Part shown: one piece after another, positions 1 to 6,383 of the stretch | How positions within the stretch are numbered: the stretch's first letter is position 1 | Layout of the letters: each line of letters starts with the position of its first letter | Source: Methanomassiliicoccus sp. | GTDB taxonomy: Archaea > Thermoplasmatota > Thermoplasmata > Methanomassiliicoccales > JACIVX01 | Reading direction: 5' to 3' | NCBI GenBank assembly: GCA_020725985.1 | Contig: DYTM01000004.1 | Location: 1 to 17,528, forward strand | DNA: 17,528 bases | Notes under the pieces: model-generated | What the model saw: the letters and a program-made list of their open reading frames with translations, nothing else | The model's database searches: none | Told to the model about the DNA's origin: nothing | Program-made: the position numbers and the translations under genes

Positions 1-292
1 GGATCGTCGGGGTGGCGATGAGGAAGTTGTTCTTTCCGTACCTCCTTTCGACATAAGTTCTCCCAAGAAATCCAAAAGCCCCGACGCTCAGGCCGTAGAG
101 GAAGACACCGACATGCGTGAGGGAGAGGAGCTCCTCGATCGTGACGCTCCGCTGCAGATTCGGCAGGGAGATGCCGACGGCGAACGAGACGAGGCAGATG
201 AACAAAGGAAGGGCGGTGAAGATCGTCCTGGAGGAGTAGGTGACGTGCATCCTGTACTCCTCCCTCAGCATCATCCTAAGGAGGAGAGGCAT
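1..292 (-). CDS. ABC-2 type transporter permease, N-terminal part (cut by left window edge)
   Basis: The reading frame runs off the left edge, so only about 97 N-terminal residues are visible. It starts with MPLLLRMML and contains a short basic, cytoplasmic-looking N terminus (LREEYRMHVTYSSR) followed by a hydrophobic segment (TALPLFICLVSFAVGISL) and a second one (VGVFLYGLSVGAFGFLG). The ATG at 292 lies inside the end of the upstream ATPase gene, overlapping it by 17 nt, which indicates translational coupling. From the position directly after an ABC ATPase and the membrane-segment pattern I infer the membrane subunit of an ABC exporter. The substrate cannot be told. Confidence 0.7.
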   Translation of the reverse strand, partial: MPLLLRMMLREEYRMHVTYSSRTIFTALPLFICLVSFAVGISLPNLQRSVTIEELLSLTHVGVFLYGLSVGAFGFLGRTYVERRYGKNNFLIATPTI

Positions 293-1004
293 TGTTCCCT
301 CCGACCAGCCGGAGGAAAAGGGTTTCGAGGTCCTCGCCCTTCGATCTGAGCGAGGCGATGCTCTCCCTCGCCACCACCCTCCCCCGGTTGAGGATGATGA
401 CCTCCTCGCACAGGCGCTGCGCGATCTCCAGGATATGGGAGCACATGAAGACCGTTCTCCCTTCGTCCCTCAGCTCGAGAAGGTACTCCCTCACCTTCCT
501 CTGGTACAGCGGATCGAGGTTGATGAATGGCTCGTCCAGGAAGAGGAGGCGGGGGTCGTGGATGAAGGCGGCGGAGAGCATGATCTTCTGCCGCATCCCC
601 TTCGACAGGTCTTTGCAGAGCGTCCTGGCGAAGTCAGTAAGGTCGAAGAACTCCAGCCACCGCTCAATCTTCCTCTCCAAATCGTCCACCTTCCTCACCT
701 TGCCGACGAAGTAGAGGAACTCGCTCGCGGTGAGGTAACTCGGAGGGCTCTCCACCTCCGGAACGATCCCGACGGCCCTCTTGATCTCCGTCCCCTTGGT
801 CCTGCAGTCGAGGCCGAGCACCTCCGCCTTTCCAGAAGTGGCCGGAATTTGGCCGGTGAGTATCTTGAGGAGCGTCGATTTCCCCGCGCCGTTCGGACCG
901 AAGCAGCCGAGGAATGAGCCTTCGCTCACATCGAATGAGACGAGGTCGAGAGCTCTCAGCCCGCCGTACTCCTTCGTAAGGTTTTCAATGACGATCGCTC
1001 GCAT
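276..1004 (-). CDS. ABC transporter ATP-binding protein (exporter type)
   Basis: A 242-residue nucleotide-binding subunit that should power the membrane protein encoded immediately downstream. All ABC motifs are visible: Walker A GPNGAGKST at residues 36-44, signature LSKGM at 133-137, Walker B LLFLDEP with Asp157/Glu158, D-loop NLDP and switch His190. The Q-loop position reads VPEVE, so Glu83 stands where Gln is usual. The sequence resembles the ABC-2/CcmA-like exporter class. The ATG at 1004 is preceded by TTAAATAA at 1029-1036 and no SD sequence, so the transcript is probably leaderless. The gene is divergent from the winged-helix gene at 1132. Confidence 0.92.
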   Translation of the reverse strand: MRAIVIENLTKEYGGLRALDLVSFDVSEGSFLGCFGPNGAGKSTLLKILTGQIPATSGKAEVLGLDCRTKGTEIKRAVGIVPEVESPPSYLTASEFLYFVGKVRKVDDLERKIERWLEFFDLTDFARTLCKDLSKGMRQKIMLSAAFIHDPRLLFLDEPFINLDPLYQRKVREYLLELRDEGRTVFMCSHILEIAQRLCEEVIILNRGRVVARESIASLRSKGEDLETLFLRLVGGNNASPP

Positions 1005-1027
1005 CCTATCGAGGGATTGAACCAGTC

Positions 1028-1037
1028 TTTATTTAAC
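1028..1037 (-). promoter_or_regulatory. TATA-like box of the ABC ATPase gene
   Basis: On the minus strand GTTAAATAAA lies about 28 nt (centre to A of ATG) before the start at 1004. This is the archaeal spacing from TATA box to transcription start, so the mRNA would begin at or within a few bases of the ATG. No GGAGG-like site lies between the two. Confidence 0.55.
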
Positions 1038-1092
1038 TGCTCCCCCTCGGTTATCAGAGAGTCAGGGTGATGAAATCGACATGGATATCATC

Positions 1093-1100
1093 AAATATTT
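1093..1100 (+). promoter_or_regulatory. TATA-like box of the winged-helix gene
   Basis: AAATATTT in an otherwise GC-rich stretch, 39 nt before the ATG at 1132. This predicts a short leader carrying the SD site AGGAGGGG at 1121-1128. Confidence 0.45.
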
Positions 1101-1131
1101 CAAATGTTATCACGTCTCACAGGAGGGGACC

Positions 1132-1440
1132 ATGAAAGGAAGGAGCGTTCTCACAAGCAAGATCGAGAGCGAGATCGATCTCCTGGAGAGGCACGTGGCG
1201 ATGCTCAAAGCGATCATGGATCACGAGCCGATCGGGATCATCAGGCTCTCTGAGCTTCTCACTTGCCCGCAGCACAAGGTGCGCTACTCTCTCCGGATTC
1301 TAGAGCAGGAGGGGCTCATACAGCCTTCCCCCGAGGGGGCTGTGACGACGGACAGGCTGCAGCCTTTCCTCGACCACCTGAAGGAGACTCTGGACTCGAT
1401 GAGCATGACCGTCAAGGAGCTCCGGGATTCCCTCAATTGA
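1132..1440 (+). CDS. Small winged-helix DNA-binding regulator
   Basis: A 102-residue protein read from the ATG at 1132. This start is preferred over the in-frame ATG at 1081 because AGGAGGGG (1121-1128) precedes it, and AAATATTT (1093-1100) is a TATA box well placed for a start just before it. Residues about 10-32 form a charged helix (ESEIDLLERHVAMLKAIM). Residues about 33-70 have the winged-helix pattern PIGIIRLSELL-PQHKVRYSLRILEQEGLI followed by a wing (PSPEGAVTTD), and the C terminus is again helical and probably dimerises. I recognise this as a conserved archaeal predicted regulator type, but its target is unknown. It is divergent from the ABC exporter genes and could control them; that is inference. 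Confidence 0.8.
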   Translation: MKGRSVLTSKIESEIDLLERHVAMLKAIMDHEPIGIIRLSELLTCPQHKVRYSLRILEQEGLIQPSPEGAVTTDRLQPFLDHLKETLDSMSMTVKELRDSLN

Positions 1441-1499
1441 ACACGTCCAAGAGCAAAGGATTAATAGAGGACGGATGTTTTGCATGCTGTTCCAATCAG

Positions 1500-1592
1500 G
1501 CCGTCGTAGCTCAGCAGGTAGAGCGTGTGGCTGTTAATCCCTCGAGGGGAAGAGAAACCACAAGGTCAGCGGTTCGATCCCGCTCGACGGCG
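1500..1592 (+). tRNA. tRNA-Asn (GTT) with a 20-nt intron
   Basis: The cloverleaf is complete: acceptor GCCGTCG (1500-1506) with CGACGGC (1585-1591), discriminator G1592, D-stem GCTC/GAGC, anticodon stem TGTGG (1526-1530) with CCACA (1558-1562), anticodon GTT (1533-1535), and T-arm AGCGG-TTCGATC-CCGCT. The intron is 1537-1556, after A37. It folds as an archaeal bulge-helix-bulge: bulges TAA (1535-1537) and AAA (1555-1557), central helix CTGT/AGAG with one G-G mismatch, and intron hairpin TCCC/GGGA. Both splice points fall between the second and third bulge base, as the splicing endonuclease requires. CCA is not encoded. Confidence 0.95.
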
Positions 1593-1642
1593 CTCATTTT
1601 CGCAACTCAAATGATGCACGAGAGCTCTTCCTTTCGACGAAC

Positions 1643-2116
1643 ATGATAGAAGGGAGCGGATTGATCGGGAGGGGAGAAAGGAGGCTCGCGGGATACTGCG
1701 GCCTCTACTGCGGGAATTGCGAGGTCTTTCGAGCGTGGGAGGAGGGGGACGTCGAGTTCCTGAAGAAGGAGGCGGAGGAGGACCGCATCCCCGTTGAAGA
1801 GGTCAGATGCGAAGGCTGCAGGTCGGAAGTGGTCATGTACTGGTGCCGGAGATGCGACATCAAGCGCTGCGCTTCCGAGAGGGGCGTGGACTTCTGCCAC
1901 GAGTGCCCTGAGTTCCCATGCCCCCTCATTCTTCGATTCCGGATGTCCCGGCCGCATCACGAGCCAGTGTTTGAGAACATGAAGGCAATCGAGGGTGAAG
2001 GAATCGACAAATGGCTCCAGGATCAGGACAGGAGATGGCGCTGCATGTCGTGCGGAAGAAGAGTGACATTCTACGACACTCTCTGCAGAGCATGCGGGTC
2101 TTCGCTCATCAAATAA
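1643..2116 (+). CDS. DUF3795-like cysteine-rich protein with C-terminal zinc ribbon
   Basis: A 157-residue protein. The N-terminal two thirds carry the DUF3795 cysteine pattern: CGLYCGNC (Cys19, 23, 26), CEGC (56, 59), CRRC (68, 71), Cys76, and CHECPEFPC (85, 88, 93). A separate treble-clef or zinc-ribbon-like tail has CMSC (134, 137) and CRAC (148, 151). The function of DUF3795 is unknown; metal or Fe-S binding is the natural reading of 15 cysteines. No SD sequence is seen before the ATG at 1643, so the start is moderately sure. A second, shorter member of the same family lies at 15284-15526. Confidence 0.88.
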   Translation: MIEGSGLIGRGERRLAGYCGLYCGNCEVFRAWEEGDVEFLKKEAEEDRIPVEEVRCEGCRSEVVMYWCRRCDIKRCASERGVDFCHECPEFPCPLILRFRMSRPHHEPVFENMKAIEGEGIDKWLQDQDRRWRCMSCGRRVTFYDTLCRACGSSLIK

Positions 2117-2131
2117 CGCCGAAGTTCTCGA

Positions 2132-2749
2132 TCAGTCAACGAGCAGAAGGCCCACCCAGACCGGATCCCTCTTTGCCGGGAACTCGAATGAAATTCCTGC
2201 CCTCTCGGCCGTCTTCACGACGTCGATTCCGACCGCCTCCATCGAGGGCCGGGCCCTGAACGGCTGCCTGCACGGCTCGCCAGACTCCTGGCCGACGCAC
2301 TCGTCGCAGAGCCTGCACGTGCCTGCCGACAAGCCGGTGGCGAACCTGTATCCGAGCTCGAGCGCATCCTTTTCCAGCCTGCACAGTATCTCAACGAATT
2401 CCCGATCGCTCTTCACCAACGGGTCGCGATAGGCTTTCTTCCTCCTCGTCTTGGAGAGTGGCTCGTCCTCGGCGACGGTCTTCATGAAATTCTCATCGAC
2501 GGAGATCGGGAATTGGATCAATATCGCGTTGTGGTAGAGGGCGAGCACCTCGGAGAACTCGTCCGGACTCATGACGTTGGGGGGACACATGAGGTTGACG
2601 CCGTAGCCGGCGCAGATCGGCACCATACACTTGAGGAGGACCCTCGGGTCCACGACAACCTCAGACGCAGGAATCGGGACTGCGGCCGAAGCTCCGTACT
2701 CCCTTGCCCTCGAGCACAGCTTCTTCAGATCCTTCTCGATCTTGTCCAT
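2132..2749 (-). CDS. DUF2284 predicted metal-binding protein
   Basis: A 205-residue protein from the ATG at 2749 (MDKIEKDLKK). The frame stays open further upstream to 2833, but that would overlap the preceding gene and add a low-complexity, unconserved-looking stretch. Conserved features of the DUF2284/COG5423 family are visible: Cys41, Cys46 and Cys55 in KCMVPICAGYGVNLMCPPN, a second cluster Cys145, 148, 151 (GTCRLCDEC) and Cys160, and RPSMEAVGIDV near the C terminus. Seven cysteines suggest an Fe-S cluster or zinc site. The reaction is unknown. It lies 40 nt after a sulfite-oxidase-like gene on the same strand, so the two are probably co-transcribed. Confidence 0.85.
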   Translation of the reverse strand: MDKIEKDLKKLCSRAREYGASAAVPIPASEVVVDPRVLLKCMVPICAGYGVNLMCPPNVMSPDEFSEVLALYHNAILIQFPISVDENFMKTVAEDEPLSKTRRKKAYRDPLVKSDREFVEILCRLEKDALELGYRFATGLSAGTCRLCDECVGQESGEPCRQPFRARPSMEAVGIDVVKTAERAGISFEFPAKRDPVWVGLLLVD

Positions 2750-2789
2750 AGTGAGCGACCATCCAGCACCTGAGTGGTGAAAGGGGCGT

Positions 2790-3353
2790 TCACCTACTAT
2801 ACCTTTCTTCCTTCCACGGGTCCGCGCCGTCACTGTAGCCCCTCAGCTCCCAATAACCAAGCTGATGATCAGTCAAGAATGTGATCTTCCTGATCCACTT
2901 CACCGCCTTGTAAGCGTACTTCTTCGGCACGACCAGTCTCAAAGGGCCTCCGTGCTCCGCCTCCAAGGGTTTGTCATCGAACTTGTAGGCCAACAGGACA
3001 TCCTCGTCCATCATGTCCTTCAGGAGGACGCTCGTTGTATGTCCTTCCTCGGCGGTCATGAAGATGCTCACCGCTCCCGGATTCGGCTGAGCCATTTCGG
3101 CGATGGTCGAAAACCTGACCCCCTCCCATTTATTGTCCAGCCTGCTCCACCCGGTGACGCAGTGGAAGTCGCTCACGACGATCGCGGAGGGAAGAAGAAG
3201 GAACTCCTCCCAGGTGAACTTGAGCTTGTTCCTGACCGCGCCCTCCACAACCAGATCCCACTTGGCGATGCCAATTCTCGGCACGCCGTCGTGATGAAGG
3301 ACAGGGAACTCCTTCGTCGCCTTCTGCCCTGGGGGGACTCTCTTCCTCGCCAT
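2790..3353 (-). CDS. Sulfite-oxidase-like molybdopterin oxidoreductase (cytoplasmic)
   Basis: A 187-residue single-domain member of the Oxidored_molyb (PF00174, YedY/MsrP and sulfite oxidase) superfamily. Visible marks are the molybdenum-ligand cysteine Cys65 in SDFHCVTGWSRLDNKWEGV, and the family C terminus GGPLRLVVPKKYAYKAVKWI followed by ITFL and GYWELRGYSDGADPWKEERY. There is no Tat or Sec signal peptide and no dimerisation domain, unlike periplasmic MsrP or full-length sulfite oxidase, so it should act in the cytoplasm. The substrate is unknown. The ATG at 3353 has GGAG (3361-3364) 7 nt upstream and a TATA-like CATTATAGG near 3394-3402. It heads a two-gene unit with the DUF2284 gene. Confidence 0.88.
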   Translation of the reverse strand: MARKRVPPGQKATKEFPVLHHDGVPRIGIAKWDLVVEGAVRNKLKFTWEEFLLLPSAIVVSDFHCVTGWSRLDNKWEGVRFSTIAEMAQPNPGAVSIFMTAEEGHTTSVLLKDMMDEDVLLAYKFDDKPLEAEHGGPLRLVVPKKYAYKAVKWIRKITFLTDHQLGYWELRGYSDGADPWKEERYSR

Positions 3354-3393
3354 GCGTTGTCTCCGCTCCTTGCGTGATAATGATTCGAGACAA

Positions 3394-3402
3394 TCCTATA
3401 AT
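3394..3402 (-). promoter_or_regulatory. TATA-like box of the sulfite-oxidase-like/DUF2284 unit
   Basis: On the minus strand CATTATAGG lies about 45 nt before the ATG at 3353. It would give a leader of roughly 20 nt carrying the GGAG site at 3361-3364. Confidence 0.4.
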
Positions 3403-3467
3403 GCGTTGTCGCTTCCCACACCCACTGCCAACCGGGGGACTCAGACACAACGGATGCGAACAACACC

Positions 3468-3475
3468 TTTATAAT
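3468..3475 (+). promoter_or_regulatory. TATA-like box of the intron-containing CAT tRNA
   Basis: TTTATAAT, the most AT-rich patch in the area, ends 32 nt before the first tRNA base at 3508. This is suitable spacing for a tRNA precursor with a very short 5' leader. Confidence 0.55.
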
Positions 3476-3507
3476 AGGCCTGACAATAACCAGAACCTGC
3501 TAGCAAG

Positions 3508-3597
3508 GGGCCCGTAGCTTAGTTCGGCGGAGCGTCTGGCTCATAGGATCCATTCTGAGAAACCAGATGGTCGTCGGTTCAAATCCGACCGGGCCCA
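3508..3597 (+). tRNA. tRNA with CAT anticodon (probably elongator Met) with a 16-nt intron
   Basis: Acceptor GGGCCCG (3508-3514) pairs with CGGGCCC (3590-3596), discriminator A3597. The anticodon stem is TCTGG (3535-3539) with CCAGA (3563-3567), the anticodon is CAT (3542-3544), and the T-arm is GTCGG-TTCAAAT-CCGAC. The intron is 3546-3561, after A37. Its bulge-helix-bulge is nearly ideal: bulges TAG (3544-3546) and AAA (3560-3562), perfect central helix CTCA/TGAG (3540-3543 with 3556-3559), and a short intron loop. It is not the initiator, because the anticodon stem lacks the three G-C pairs. An Ile2 (agmatidine-modified CAT) tRNA cannot be excluded, but an intron favours elongator Met, which is commonly intron-bearing in euryarchaea. 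CCA is not encoded. Confidence 0.93.
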
Positions 3598-3686
3598 CTG
3601 TTCTCCAAATCGATGATAGGTGGGACGGTTCTGAAGACAGATGGGGACCCCGTCAAAGTTAGGTTGGAATCTCTTGGCCACGGACC

Positions 3687-4010
3687 TCATAGATACTGTT
3701 CCCATGCGTACATTGTGACGGTGGCTTGGTCCTTGAGTAGTTGAAGCTCATCATGGAACTTCATGCATTCAGCATCCCTTGACAATCTCTTGTCCAGCGC
3801 CTCCTTGCCGGCCAGACTATCGAACTCGACTACTTCCACGATTGCACCTGATGGACTTCCATTGGTTTGGATATACAGCTTCAATGATCTGATCTCCGCG
3901 AGAAGCTCGGGATTCCCTTCAACATATTCCAGGAACCTTCTCCACAGTTCCGCATGTCTTCCCCTCTGTCCTGATTTCACTATCCGCGTTCCAACCATTA
4001 TGACGGTCAT
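3687..4010 (-). CDS. Small protein, probable dimeric alpha/beta-barrel (NIPSNAP/ABM-like)
   Basis: 107 residues from the ATG at 4010 (MTVIMVGTRIV). An in-frame start at 4055 would add 15 unremarkable residues, and an ATG four codons inside is also possible. The pattern is beta strand (VIMVGTRIV), amphipathic helix (GRHAELWRRFLEYVE), strands (SLKLYIQTN and GAIVEVVEFDS), helix (SLAGKEALDKRLSRDAECMKFHDELQLL) and final strand (ATVTMYAWEQYL). This is the ferredoxin-like order of dimeric alpha/beta-barrel monooxygenase or NIPSNAP-type proteins. No catalytic residue can be assigned. The gene stands alone. No convincing promoter or SD sequence was found, so the start is uncertain. Confidence 0.65.
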   Translation of the reverse strand: MTVIMVGTRIVKSGQRGRHAELWRRFLEYVEGNPELLAEIRSLKLYIQTNGSPSGAIVEVVEFDSLAGKEALDKRLSRDAECMKFHDELQLLKDQATVTMYAWEQYL

Positions 4011-4222
4011 AGCGTTTCCCGAATGAAATCCTACGAAATCTGGACTAGTAAGCATTCACAATCCATACCCTCTCCTAGATGCCCTTTCAGATATGACCAG
4101 GTTTCTTCTGAATTGAAGAGGCAATAGAGGATGTATGGTCCAGATCTCATTCTTCCGAGGTCGGACGATTCCCACGACAGACGGGATGGTGCCGAGTATC
4201 AAGATGGTCGTCTATGAGAAGC

Positions 4223-4228
4223 TTTAAG
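4223..4228 (+). promoter_or_regulatory. TATA-like box of the flavodoxin gene
   Basis: TTTAAG within GCTTTAAGCG, about 43 nt before the ATG at 4269. It predicts a short leader holding the strong SD run GGGAGGGG (4253-4260). A weak match on its own. Confidence 0.35.
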
Positions 4229-4268
4229 CGAGCCTGCCCGAATAAGAATAATGGGAGGGGGGGGCAGA

Positions 4269-4766
4269 ATGAAAGTGCTTGTCGCATACATGTCGTCGAC
4301 TGGCAACACCAAGAAGGTCGCCGAGGCCATATACGATGAGATACCCTGTGAGAAGGAGATCAAGCCGATTCGGGAAGTGGCGGACATCGGGGCCTATGAT
4401 CTCACGTTCCTCGGCTTCCCGACACATCAGTACGGTCCAGACAAGAAGACGAAGGAGTACATGGCGAAACATTGCAGGGACGGCAGGAAGGTCGCACTGT
4501 TCGTGACGCATTGCGCTCCCGAGGGTGTACCCGAGCTTGCGGGATGGATGGCGAAGTTCAAGGAGGCGGCTGCAGGTGCGAACCTCGTCGGGTTCTTCGA
4601 TTGCCAGGGTCAGCTAGCCAAGGGTGTGGAGCTGATTATGAGAATGTCAACCAACGAGAAGATTCGGTTTTTTGCAAAGAATCATCACAGCACGGGTCAA
4701 CCAGATGAAGCAAGACTCATGAGGGCTCGAGCTTTCGCAAGAGATACTCTCAGCCGCATGGTCTAG
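4269..4766 (+). CDS. Flavodoxin family protein
   Basis: A 165-residue flavodoxin-fold protein from the ATG at 4269. The in-frame ATG at 4251 is less likely because the purine-rich SD run GGGAGGGG lies between the two. The N terminus MKVLVAYMSSTGNTKKVAEAI is beta-strand 1 plus the FMN phosphate-binding loop (SSTGNT). DLTFLGFPTHQYGP is the strand and loop that contacts the isoalloxazine ring, and RKVALFVTH is the central strand. The length fits a single flavodoxin domain, and the tail is helical and arginine-rich. It should shuttle electrons in the cytoplasm; no partner gene adjoins it. Members of this group are also called flavodoxin/nitric oxide synthase-like in databases. Confidence 0.88.
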   Translation: MKVLVAYMSSTGNTKKVAEAIYDEIPCEKEIKPIREVADIGAYDLTFLGFPTHQYGPDKKTKEYMAKHCRDGRKVALFVTHCAPEGVPELAGWMAKFKEAAAGANLVGFFDCQGQLAKGVELIMRMSTNEKIRFFAKNHHSTGQPDEARLMRARAFARDTLSRMV

Positions 4767-5204
4767 TCGGAGTTGGGCGGAGGAGAAAGGGTCCAGATCC
4801 AGTAGATTCCTATTGGCTGGAACGGGAAGGAGGACGTCTCGCTCACTCCGAGTACATGACCCGACGTCCGCACTTCCTGATTGTACCCCCAACTTGATAG
4901 CGGATTGTCCGTACGCACTAAAAGATGAGGGTAGAAGGGGTTTTGACAGACACTGAATGCACGAAGCGACGCTGTCGAAACTAATTGCGACATACTGGAT
5001 GAAGAAGAGGGAAACCCAACTTGCTCCACATCACCACTCTATTGACCGGAACTCAGTCAACACATCTGGGATTCCGCAATGTTCGCAGCAGCATCTCAAA
5101 ACGACCGGAAACCTGCAAGGCTTCAGAGCATCGACACAATGCAATTGGACCTTTGGAGTCCCCCTACAACATATTTCTCGATAGAATCCAATGCACGTTC
5201 CGTG
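4767..5204 (+). other. 438-nt intergenic region without a convincing gene
   Basis: Between the flavodoxin stop and the chosen start of the terpene-cyclase-like gene. Open frames here, including an 88-codon minus-strand frame at 4763-5029, have no recognisable domain, no SD sequence and irregular codon use. The last part, 5079-5204, is open in frame with the downstream gene and could be an N-terminal extension of it. A GGACGT (about 4832-4837) and a distant ACGTCC (4863-4868) are complementary, but this is weak. The stretch AACATATTT (5168-5176) is the likely promoter of the next gene. Confidence 0.5.
5168..5176 (+). promoter_or_regulatory. TATA-like box deciding the start of the terpene-cyclase-like gene
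   Basis: AACATATTT centred about 33 nt before the ATG at 5205, with no SD sequence in between. It supports a nearly leaderless transcript beginning at this ATG rather than at the in-frame ATGs at 5079 or 5139, which would lie upstream of the transcription start. Confidence 0.45.
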
Positions 5205-6272
5205 ATGGACAGACCCGCGATCGAACGGATTCTGAGCCATGCCCCAATCGAATGGCTGATGGAGGATTCGAATCCATCAATCAGGTTCCTGACTCTGCGA
5301 GATGTCCTTTGCGTCAGAGAAGGTGATCCTAGACTCAGGTTAGCAAGGGACGCGATCCGCTCTTCATCCGTCGTGAGCAGGATCCTCTCGAAACAGGCAG
5401 GCGACGGCCACTGGGGCAACCTGAACAGTCCATATTCTCCGAAATACAAGGCCTCATACTGGCAGATGATCGTTCTCGGCCTTCTGCACGCGGACGGATC
5501 CGATGAGAGAATCAAGCGTGGAATCGAACACATATTCAGATTCCAGCAAAGGAGCGGGGCCTTCTCCGCAGAGACGATGGAGCAACATAGGGCAAGATAC
5601 GAGAGCCATCTAAGAAAGGGGAAGATCATGCCCCCATTCGAGGAATGGTCTGCCGGACTCGTTCGAGAACAGGAGATCTCTTGTCTGACTGGCAACATGA
5701 TCAGTGCGCTCGCGAGGCTGAGCTATGGGGACGACTCCCGAGTGAAGCGCGCAGTCCGATGGCTGGTGGAGGTTCAGAACGAGGACGGGGGGTGGAAGTG
5801 CCCGTATTGGCGAGCGCATTTCAGAGACAAGCATGCGTGCTTCCACGGAACCATATGCGTTCTCGAGGGATTCAGCGAGCTCAAGCCAGAGGCGATCACG
5901 AGGTCCGTTGAGAACGCAATCGATCGCGGCGTGGAGTTCATGCTGATGCACCGCCTGTTCAAGGCAGATCATCACGGCTACGCGGTCATCAACGAGGATT
6001 GGAAAACACTGAGATTCCCGTGGTTCGCGGGACACAACATCCTTCGGGGCCTTGACGTTGTCACGAAGCTTGGCTTCACTGAGGACGAGCGGCTCACTGA
6101 CGCGCTCGACGTCCTACTTGGCAAGATGAGGCCGGACTTCAGATGGGTTCTTGAAAGAGGCAACACGGGCCGGATGTTGGCGAATCTCGAGAAGGAGGGG
6201 GGGCCGAGCAAGTGGATCACGCTGACAGCCCTCAGGGTGCTGAGACGGATCTCGCGTCAATGGGAATGCTAG
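5205..6272 (+). CDS. Terpene-cyclase/prenyltransferase-like alpha-toroid protein
   Basis: 355 residues from the ATG at 5205. It shows repeated helix-pair units ending in turn motifs of the squalene-cyclase/prenyltransferase superfamily: KQAGDGHWGN, QQRSGAFS and VQNEDGGWKCP, which resemble QW-type repeats. Also visible is NPSIRFLTLRDVL near the N terminus and CLTGNMISALARL in the middle. These are marks of a family of unknown function often labelled prenyltransferase/squalene oxidase repeat protein, sometimes wrongly NifH. I do not see the DxDD acid motif of squalene-hopene cyclase or a clear zinc site of protein prenyltransferases, so the catalytic role is open. No membrane segment or signal peptide. 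It converges on the membrane protein gene at 6384-7079. Confidence 0.75.
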   Translation: MDRPAIERILSHAPIEWLMEDSNPSIRFLTLRDVLCVREGDPRLRLARDAIRSSSVVSRILSKQAGDGHWGNLNSPYSPKYKASYWQMIVLGLLHADGSDERIKRGIEHIFRFQQRSGAFSAETMEQHRARYESHLRKGKIMPPFEEWSAGLVREQEISCLTGNMISALARLSYGDDSRVKRAVRWLVEVQNEDGGWKCPYWRAHFRDKHACFHGTICVLEGFSELKPEAITRSVENAIDRGVEFMLMHRLFKADHHGYAVINEDWKTLRFPWFAGHNILRGLDVVTKLGFTEDERLTDALDVLLGKMRPDFRWVLERGNTGRMLANLEKEGGPSKWITLTALRVLRRISRQWEC

Positions 6273-6360
6273 ACAGGTTTTGACCGAGAGGTCTCCCTCG
6301 GCGAGGATCCTGGCCAGGATGTTGGTTGTTGCCCTGCTGGAAAGGTGTCTGTTGCGAGGT

Positions 6361-6383
6361 GAGATGTGCACAAGACACATCTC
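6361..6383. terminator. Hairpin between convergent genes
   Basis: GAGATGTG (6361-6368) and CACATCTC (6376-6383) form a perfect 8-bp stem with a 7-nt loop. The hairpin abuts the stop codon of the minus-strand membrane protein gene (6384) and lies 88 nt after the plus-strand stop, so it could mark 3' ends for both. It has no T-tract, which archaeal terminators normally need, so this is a weak call. Confidence 0.35.

Noticed and set aside
240..917. Long plus-strand open frame opposite the ABC ATPase
   Set aside because: It is antisense to a gene with all ABC motifs; its composition is the mirror of GC-rich codons and it has no domain.
1263..1646. Open frame running from the winged-helix gene through tRNA-Asn
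   Set aside because: It overlaps a certain tRNA and a coding gene in another frame.
2750..2833. N-terminal extension of the DUF2284 frame
   Set aside because: It would overlap the upstream molybdoenzyme gene by 44 nt and has no homologous look; the ATG at 2749 fits the family start.
4832..4868. GGACGT/ACGTCC inverted repeat after the flavodoxin gene
   Set aside because: Only 6 bp with a 25-nt loop; expected by chance at this length and GC content.
4763..5029. 88-codon minus-strand frame after the flavodoxin, with a hydrophobic end (PIGIYWIWTLS)
   Set aside because: GTG start without SD, irregular composition and no recognised domain; it could be a remnant of a lost gene but this cannot be shown.
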